Source: Rhizopus sp. PT2906
Lineage: Eukaryota > Mucoromycota > Mucoromycetes > Mucorales > Rhizopodaceae
DNA length: 64,000 bases
Assembly (NCBI GenBank): GCA_025529335.1
Contig: JAMYHX010000013.1
Coordinates: forward strand, 62,001-126,000
Direction: 5' to 3'
The notes under the pieces were generated by a model, which saw nothing but the letters and a program-made list of their open reading frames with translations, had not been told where the DNA came from and did no database searches. This document shows positions 57,377 to 64,000 of the stretch, piece by piece; the first letter of the stretch is position 1; each line of letters begins with the position of its first letter. A program made the position numbers and the translations under genes.

Positions 57377-59952
57377 TATCTACTTTAGCTCTTTTTAGTT
57401 AAAGTAAAGGAGGTATTAATGTAGAGAGGGGGGAGTAGTAAGAAAAGAGCCTAAAGGAAAAAAGAAGGCGAAAAATATTTTTGAACTTTTTATTTTTTAC
57501 TGTCGTTACCAAATTAAGTAAAGGCTACACAGAAAAAAAAATTATCCATGTGCAAACGAGATATTATTTATGTAATTCACATGAAATTAAAGTGGAGTCA
57601 GCTATTGTAGTTGTAAGCTGGCGAAACTATATATATGGTAGTCATAGTAATAGTAGTCAGGAGTCTCTTTTTATCATTTATTTATGCATAGCAACCGTTT
57701 CTGTAGATATGCATACATTTTTTCATGGCCCTGATTTTATGATGATATAATCAAGAAAAGTAACAGGGCCAAGTAAAAAGTATAAAAAGACCGTCCGGGC
57801 CATGAAAAATCAATGTCATTTCAACCAACCAAAATTGGATTATAGTTTAGCCCAGTTTTATATTTTAACTTCCGTTTAAATAGCCTTCAAACATAAACAT
57901 TGTATTTACGCGTTCAAAATATAAAGAATAAGTTGTAAGTTTCGAAAATTTTTGATATCACAATACCTTGTACTAATAAATGCTTTGTACTCATCTTACA
58001 GCTTTATTGGGTATTACCAATTATTGATCGGCAGTGCACATTACTTTTCTATGCGTCATGACAGTCATGTACACTATCTTATCCGTTTGTGTGACCTTGG
58101 GCCTGAAAAATTTAAAATTCCGGCTATTGCATGGCCCTTTCCATATTTATACAGTCGTAACTCGCCTCAAATTTAAGCCGAAGGGGAAATTCTTCTCATT
58201 GTTCTTTAAAATTCCGCATTAGGCAATCAGCATGATGGATCATAACATTTGTTAGAGATCATTCAAAAGATATGCTTTTTAAAGACTTTACAAAAAGTTT
58301 ATTGATCCTATTATATAAAATAGAAAGTAGCAAGAGCATGAAACATATTTACTGTAGCAGCAAAATCTCAAAACACCTCGATATATACTTTTTATGCAGA
58401 CCGATTTGAGGATGTTAAAATCCATATTCTTCTTCTTTTGGTAAAGTGTCGATGGTGGTACTGCACTGTCTCCTCTTTTGCAAAACTACATGTACAAACA
58501 ACTTATTCAGCATTAAGCAGGGTAAAAACAGTCGACAACAGGCAGGTAGAAGAATATGGACATATATAAGTAGATGAACATGAATAGGTCATTTAATATA
58601 TACCTTGGGCCAGCATTAAACAACCATTTATGACATCGAGCGGCTATTACATAGATCACACGAATAAGTCAATGATATGTCCCAAACTCTATTGATTTGC
58701 TTTACTATTCATATTAAGTTTGTCTCCATTGCCCTTGCTACTACCAATTCGCTGTTTGTTACAGATGATGTAGCCATTTTGATTTGTATATGAAGCGATA
58801 TGGCGTTTACTGCTGCAGATCGACATTTCCATAACCGGACTACAGGGAGATCTCCCCTCAAATATGCGGCGTTCATATTTTCCCCGCAGGAACATAAGGA
58901 TAAGCTTTCGACTAAATGTTTAGACTGTCTTATGTCACTTCTCAAATTGTAAAATTCGTTTATATTTCTGAGCTTTTCAAAAGTCTTACTAAATATGGCA
59001 GGTCCTCAGTTTCTCTTGGATCTTGAAGTGTCAAGATTAGTATGGCTGAGGTTAAACGATATGGTGCACATTGTCTAGTCTGCTCTTCATTTCAAATCTA
59101 TAATAGTTTTCGTTTGATCAAAGTCCGCATACAGTTTGGTTATAACCATTTACATGGCCACTTCTTATAAGCAGTAGCGGATGGCCATCTCTCCTTTTCC
59201 ACTAGGATACTAAGTTTGACTTTTATTATCCCATGGATTTACAAGCCAACTGACGCGTTGATTATTTAGTGCTTCATTCGTGCCGTTACTTTACATCGTG
59301 GCTAGATACTCCAATCGTTGCAGAACCTCCTGCTTGATTCCGTACTCAAGGCTGTTCTAATATGTTACGGCGATCGTAACAAGATTATCGGCGCTGTTAA
59401 AGCTCTCTACAAACACCTACAAAAAGAGCACGGACGCACTACTGCTGTCTTGTGTCTTCTATCTATCACTTGTTCGTCAAAGTCTATCAATCTTCTCTCT
59501 CAGTGTATTTGATTATCAATACTCTAACGGCACGCGCTTATCGCAGTTGTATCATTAGCTGACAGATGGGGATTGCTACCTAATTGGTTGCAAAACTGCA
59601 TATGCAGCAAGGATCGTACTATTCGTCGACAGCTCTTTATAAGTGAGGAGCAATTTCTTGTTTCATTCGAATTAGCATACCTCAGGCAATAGTCATAGTC
59701 TATCCCGTAGGATATGCTCCCAATTTGCTCCCCTGGATCACTTTAACCCTCAGTGTCACAACCTCTAAGCACATATACTTTGCGTTCTGCCATTTCATTT
59801 CCCCTCTTAGCAACCTCCCTCCATTCACCATTTACCCCATACTTTTTGTATCTTTTGGTTGTTTACTATACAGATTTCCTTTACGCTCCTTGTTTTAAGG
59901 AAAAAATAATAATGGCAAGATTAATAGTCTAAATATTCTATTTATTAATTCT
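57377..59952. other. Long intergenic region, probable repeat or decayed-gene debris
   Basis: About 2.6 kb. It contains a small inverted repeat (57719-57731 with 57797-57809, TTTTTCATGGCCC) and a short open frame at 59318-59512 (LKAVLICYGDRNKIIGAVKA) with a slightly different base composition. No family is recognised and no intact gene is supported. Confidence 0.4.
57717..57810. repeat. Short inverted repeat, possible MITE
   Basis: TTTTTCATGGCCC (57719-57731) and its reverse complement GGGCCATGAAAAA (57797-57809) bound about 90 bp of AT-rich DNA that also contains CAGGGCC. The geometry resembles a tiny terminal-inverted-repeat element, but I see no clear target duplication. Confidence 0.4.
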
Positions 59953-61228
59953 TTAGAGCAGATTATGTGTATGGCTGGAAGCTTGCTTATGACGAGTACA
60001 TATATCGACACTGCAGACCCAGGAATCTTTCATAACGTCTTTGAGGGTACATCGTTTTTCGGGATCCGGTCGCAGCATTTTCAATATTATAGACTTTGAG
60101 TTATCTGCTAAGGCTTTTACAAATACATGTTTACCGTTTTCACGCAAGTAGCGTGCATAAGACAAGTCCTCTTCAGGGCGAGCAACAATCCAAGGGAACT
60201 TATGAGTCACCATAGTAACATAGACGATCGCAGAAGACCATATATCTCCTTGACATGGGTTGTAATAAGCATTTGCAAATTGCTCAGGAGGAATATAAGG
60301 GTTAGAACCAGACACGCCTTTTTACATGAAAAGGGTTAAGAAAATGGGGAAAATACTAATAAGGTGTTACCTGAAGACATATAAACGTTTGGTTTCTTGG
60401 GGATTTTGAAAGGAACAGCGCATCCAAAATCTACAAGTTTGACAACTCCCTTTTCATCTATTACTAGATTATCCATCTTAATATCTCTATGAGCAATGCC
60501 TATCGAGTGTAAGTACTGGAGGCCATAGAGCAGCTGGCGCCAGCAACAGTTGATTTCCTCGGTTGTCATTTTACCACTCGTTATGGATGCATGCAAGCTA
60601 TAAGGTATATATTCCATGATCTGATATAATGTCTGACCAATCTCTATTAAATCAAGCACTTGAATCACATTATCATGGCAACACAATCTTCCAATGCGGA
60701 ACTCCTTGTAAATTTTTTCAAAATAGCGCTCTTTGCTTTCTCCTTGTTTTCGCTTCCGAAACCTTTTAACCGCATAAGGTTTTTGTATGCCAAACATTCG
60801 AATCGCCTTGACGCTACCACCACCGCCACGACCCAACGTTTCTTCTACACAAAATCATAAACATTTTTAACTAACCAGTTGTTACTATTATACTTGCCGC
60901 TTGTTTCAAAAAGAATATCCAAGTTTAGTAAAAATTCTCTTGATAGATCAGCCTTCTGAAGCTGCTCGTATATCAATTTCTGATCAATTTGATCATCGTC
61001 AAACCCTATTGTATCTTTTCGTGTCTTTCTAAATAATTGCATCAAGGACGACACAACCATCTTCTTCCTTCGATTGCGAGCAACCAATGTAGTGATTTCA
61101 TTAAGAATATCTTTTGGGCTCACATGGATGGGAGGAGAAGAAATACCTTGGATAGTGCTATCCTTTTTTTCTCCCAATGTCATATTGGAGGATGCTTTTG
61201 GCGCGTTATTTTTAAGCATGTTAGTCAT
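59953..61228 (-). CDS. Ser/Thr protein kinase, HAL4/HAL5-like
   Basis: Three exons: 60886-61228, 60371-60844, 59953-60317, giving 393 aa. The kinase domain spans about 113-385. The glycine loop is GRGGGGSVK. The ATP lysine is in YAVKRFRK, the catalytic loop is HRDIKMDNLV, and the metal site is DFGCAVPF. The activation segment runs into GSNPYIPPEQF, an APE-type motif changed to PPE, as seen in the yeast Npr/Hal family (which has 'GSDPYLAPE'). Yeast Hal4/Hal5 stabilise potassium and nutrient transporters at the plasma membrane. The N-terminal 110 residues are unconserved, helical and basic. The first donor is GTAACA at 60885; another GT eight bases upstream would shift the frame. The protein is shorter than yeast HAL kinases. 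The exact subfamily is tentative. Confidence 0.82.
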
Positions 61229-62172
61229 GTGGAGCCGATCTATACTTTCAAAACGATTTACCCGACATAGGAAAAGCTTCGGCAGCCCTTTTATCTAGTT
61301 TTTGTAAGCTAGTATTCGTATTTTTCATTTTTATAGAAAGTAGAAAGTAGAAAATAGAATAAATCATTCGTTTAAATGTCATGAATTTTGAGACATTTTA
61401 CACTGAAACCCTAGCAAAAGCGTCATCAAATTTTATTCATTATAAAACATTAAAGACTAGAGCGTGTTTATTTTGGCACATGCTTTCTCTTACTTCTTTT
61501 AGGATATGCCAAGTATTGTACTTTAAGCTACTTCTCTGTGATTATTCAAAAGGATTCTAAAGCAGTTCATTGAAGCATCTTTATAGTTTTAATACAGTTT
61601 CTGTATTTAACTTTGTCTTGTTTAAATATTGTGATAGAGGCGATAAAAAGACCTAAAACAAGCAACACATTGCAAGTATATATCGATCATCATTCAAAGA
61701 TAACACACTCCTTGGACAAAGTTGGTTAAAGCAGTTGATGCATGAAATATGCACATCCTCCGAAATGTACATTGCTTCACATGCAGCCATAGTCAAACTC
61801 TATCAGAACGTTCGACGCTATATTAATATTCAAACAGTTCTTGATATTTACTTCTTTCTTCTTCTCCTAGTTGACTCGTGCATAAGTCTAGACTAGGAGC
61901 TTCACGTACAAGGATACATCTCCCTTTTTCCTTAAATTTGGAATAGATAGACAGAAGCAAAAAGGAAAAAAAAAGGGACGCCAAAGTATACGGTACCGAC
62001 AATCCGTATGAAGCCCTGTGATCCCCTTCCTACTTCCTTGGTAGATCAAAAAAATGCAAGCATGGATGTTTATGCGTCATCGATTATTTATGATTTGTGT
62101 GTGTGTTCTTTTGTTTGTATTTCTCTCTCTCTCTTTTTATTTTTTTCTTTCACTCTTTTCTTTTCTACAAGC
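61229..62172. other. Divergent intergenic region (kinase / UCH37-like)
   Basis: About 940 bp with no supported gene. It contains a C/T-rich leader ahead of the UCH37-like start and AT-rich sequence ahead of the kinase. Confidence 0.5.
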
Positions 62173-63711
62173 ATGTCGGAAGATACTCCTTCAGCCGAGG
62201 CTCGCTTGTGGAGGTATATTGACTCTGAAGAAGGTACATTTCAAACTTTTTGTTGCTCATGAGCATTACTCATTCTGTTTTAACCTTCAGGCACACTGAC
62301 ACAGTTCTGCCTGAAAATAGGAGTTCAAAATGTTGAGGTTCAAAAAGTGAACTTGGGTGATCATCTATTCAACCTGAGGCAAGTGTTTGTTGAAAAAGAA
62401 TGAAATATATAAATAGATGATAACTGTAACTTAGACCCATATATGGATTTATGATGTTGATAAAGCACAATGCAGACACAATCATATCAAAAAATGAACA
62501 ATCAAATAGAGGCGATTACAATTTATTCTTTGCAAATCAAGTATGTTTATTGTGCATCAATAGAAATAAAAAAATAACAAGACTTTCATTAGATGTATAG
62601 CGAGGCTTATCTCCTTCATGGACTATTGCATATATTATTAAACTGTAATCAAATTGATATCGGCACTGATCTAAACCAATTTAAGCAGCTCACAAGCAAT
62701 TATACTTCAAAAGTAAGTAAAAATTTGAACACGCTGAATCCCTTTACTGATCCTAATAAATATATCTATATTTATATATATATATATATAGCTCAAGGGT
62801 CACGTTCTATTAAAAAACAGGCTGTTTAGAGAAGCTTATAGTGAGATGATAAAGTGAGTATATATATATATCTTGCGCACGCGAAGGGAAAAGTATAATC
62901 TAATAAATTAAAAAGTGCATGGCCATATCGTCGGAAAGTGGATGGCGCAATGTATCATTCGGTCTCATATGTACTGCGTCAAGGCAATTTATGGGAACTT
63001 GACGCCCTAAAGGACAGTCCATGCATCTTAGCGTCATGCAACGAAGATAACTGGCTGGATTTTATGCAGGCTGAGCTAGTAAAAAAAGCCAAGATGTACG
63101 CACATACACATATACTATATAAAAAGGAGGAATGACTAAGCAAAGGCTGATAGGTACCAAGAGCTTGACTTGCCTATTTCCATATGGGCTGTGATAGAGA
63201 GTAGAAAGCTAGTATACCAAAAAAAGCTGGCCAGTAAATTATTTATGAAACAAGAGATAGAGAATATGCTTGACAAGCATCAACCCGATTGGAGAAAAAG
63301 TTGTCAACGTTGGGAGGAAGAATACGTGCATGCACTTAGTAGCAGTGTAAAAAAGAAGAGTAATAGATATTTGACTGATCACCCAAAAATTAATCCAGAA
63401 TATAGGAAAGGATTAAAAGAGGCCAACTTCTTTCTAACAGACTAGCACATCATTGTAGTCGATCTGATCAACTGCCGAATGAGGAAAAACAAAAGATCTA
63501 CAGTTCACTCAGTCATAATAAACAAGGAAGCTTGATAGATACTTGGCTACAGATACATGATGAGATCCTAAGACTGTACGAACGACTTGGCTTGGAGGAC
63601 GAAAAAGATGAAATGTACCAAAAGAACTATATCCGAAAGAGACACAACTATATACCTTTTATTGAATCATTTATACAAGCTCTAGTCGAACAAGGTCACT
63701 TTCATCCATAG
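62173..63711 (+). CDS. UCH37/UCHL5-like protein lacking the catalytic cysteine
   Basis: Eight exons: 62173-62233, 62291-62378, 62435-62540, 62593-62712, 62792-62853, 62916-63095, 63154-63359, 63446-63711, giving 362 aa. UCH37 is a deubiquitinase of the 19S proteasome and of INO80. The UCH fold is clear: LRPIYGFMMLIKH, then NLFFANQ, then LLHILLNCN, then SVSYVLRQGNLWELDALKD. The C-terminus QKNYIRKRHNYIPFIESFIQ matches the ULD tail that binds Rpn13. The catalytic residues Gln85, His160 and Asp175 are kept, but the cysteine position is Tyr91 (codon TAT, 62608-62610), so the enzyme is predicted to be inactive. Intron 2 is GC-AG. The last intron has a weak donor and is needed to join the ULD tail in frame; a frameshift there is the alternative. 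Confidence 0.78.
62379..62434 (+). other. GC-AG intron 2 of the UCH37-like gene
   Basis: The intron begins GCAAGT after CTGAG and ends AACTTAG. Joining CTG AG|A CCC ATA keeps the conserved LRPIYGF block in frame. AG|GCAAGT is the standard context of GC-type donors. Confidence 0.8.
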
Positions 63712-64000
63712 AGTTTATATGAAAAATGCGCATTCTTTTACCTATTATGAATCCTTATTACACATCTCATATACCGCTCGTTACATCATCACTCTCTTTC
63801 TATGTAAAAACCAGCTATTTATACCAATAATTTAAAGAGCAAGTACAAAGAAACAATAAAAACAAGAAAACACACAAACAAGAACTTGCTCATCAACAGT
63901 TATGAGCATTGTTTAAATAAGCCCTTCATTTATACGAAATACAGATTGTTATTTATTTACTAGTAATACATACACATATGCGACATATACAAATAAGAGA
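63712..64000. other. 3' flank at the window edge
   Basis: About 290 bp of AT-rich sequence after the UCH37-like stop; no gene seen before the window ends. Confidence 0.6.

Noticed and set aside
60845..60893. Donor GTATAA at 60893 for the first kinase intron
   Set aside because: It gives the wrong phase; the GTAACA donor at 60885 keeps the frame into the Gly-rich loop.
21315..61228. A gene cluster or operon linking the translation and quality-control genes
   Set aside because: The genes sit on both strands with separate promoters, and their order looks like ordinary fungal gene packing.
62590..62840. Reading the Cys-to-Tyr change as a splice error in the UCH37-like gene
   Set aside because: The exon 62593-62712 joins in frame on both sides, and the only nearby Cys (LLNCN) is the one normally found after the active-site helix, so no alternative splice restores the nucleophile. 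Sequencing error cannot be excluded.

Overview
The window looks like nuclear DNA of an early-diverging fungus, most likely a Mucoromycota (Mucorales-type) species. The DNA is AT-rich and the genes are packed with short GT-AG introns of about 50-90 nt. The proteins are clearly fungal or opisthokont: a fused tryptophan synthase, a PDR-type ABC transporter, an Ssd1-type pseudonuclease and an arginine-type carbamoyl phosphate synthase. The window also carries a NELF-A-like protein and a UCH37-like protein, families that the model yeasts lack or have changed. I found no rRNA, tRNA, CRISPR array, plasmid or prophage. Exon boundaries were derived by hand from reading frame, splice signals and family conservation; every spliced model listed stays in frame from start to stop.

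Layout. 0.2-0.9 kb: an unrecognised coiled-coil protein. 2.8-7.0 kb: two divergent stomatin-like (SPFH) genes whose upstream regions form a 619-bp, almost perfect inverted repeat ending exactly at both start codons. 7.9-21.2 kb: a compact housekeeping block with tryptophan synthase, VPS68/TMEM50, the CCR4-NOT ubiquitin ligase NOT4, a SAPS-like phosphatase-associated protein, the ESCRT regulator IST1, isoprenylcysteine methyltransferase, an F-box protein and a NELF-A-like elongation factor. 21.3-25.8 kb: a full-length PDR transporter. 28.2-33.9 kb: an ABCF ATPase and an Ssd1/Sts5-type RNA-binding pseudonuclease. 34.9-37.4 kb: a bHLH factor and a type II membrane O-fucosyltransferase-like protein. 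40.0-45.8 kb: a small orphan, the arginine-pathway carbamoyl phosphate synthase large subunit, and a small secreted precursor with an acidic pro-region and a very basic tail. 46.1-54.2 kb: EMP24, eIF3c and RQC2/NEMF. 54.4-57.4 kb: a Tc1/mariner transposase remnant and mitochondrial aconitase. 60.0-63.7 kb: a HAL4/HAL5-like kinase and a UCH37-like protein whose catalytic cysteine position is tyrosine.

Functional themes are mRNA fate and translation quality control (NOT4, Ssd1, ABCF, eIF3c, RQC2, NELF-A), membrane traffic (VPS68, IST1, EMP24) and amino-acid metabolism (tryptophan synthase, CPS-A, aconitase). These are ordinary eukaryotic neighbours, not an operon. The most unusual items are the promoter palindrome between the stomatin paralogs, the cysteine-less UCH37-like gene, the prepropeptide-like cationic protein and the fungal NELF-A-like gene.
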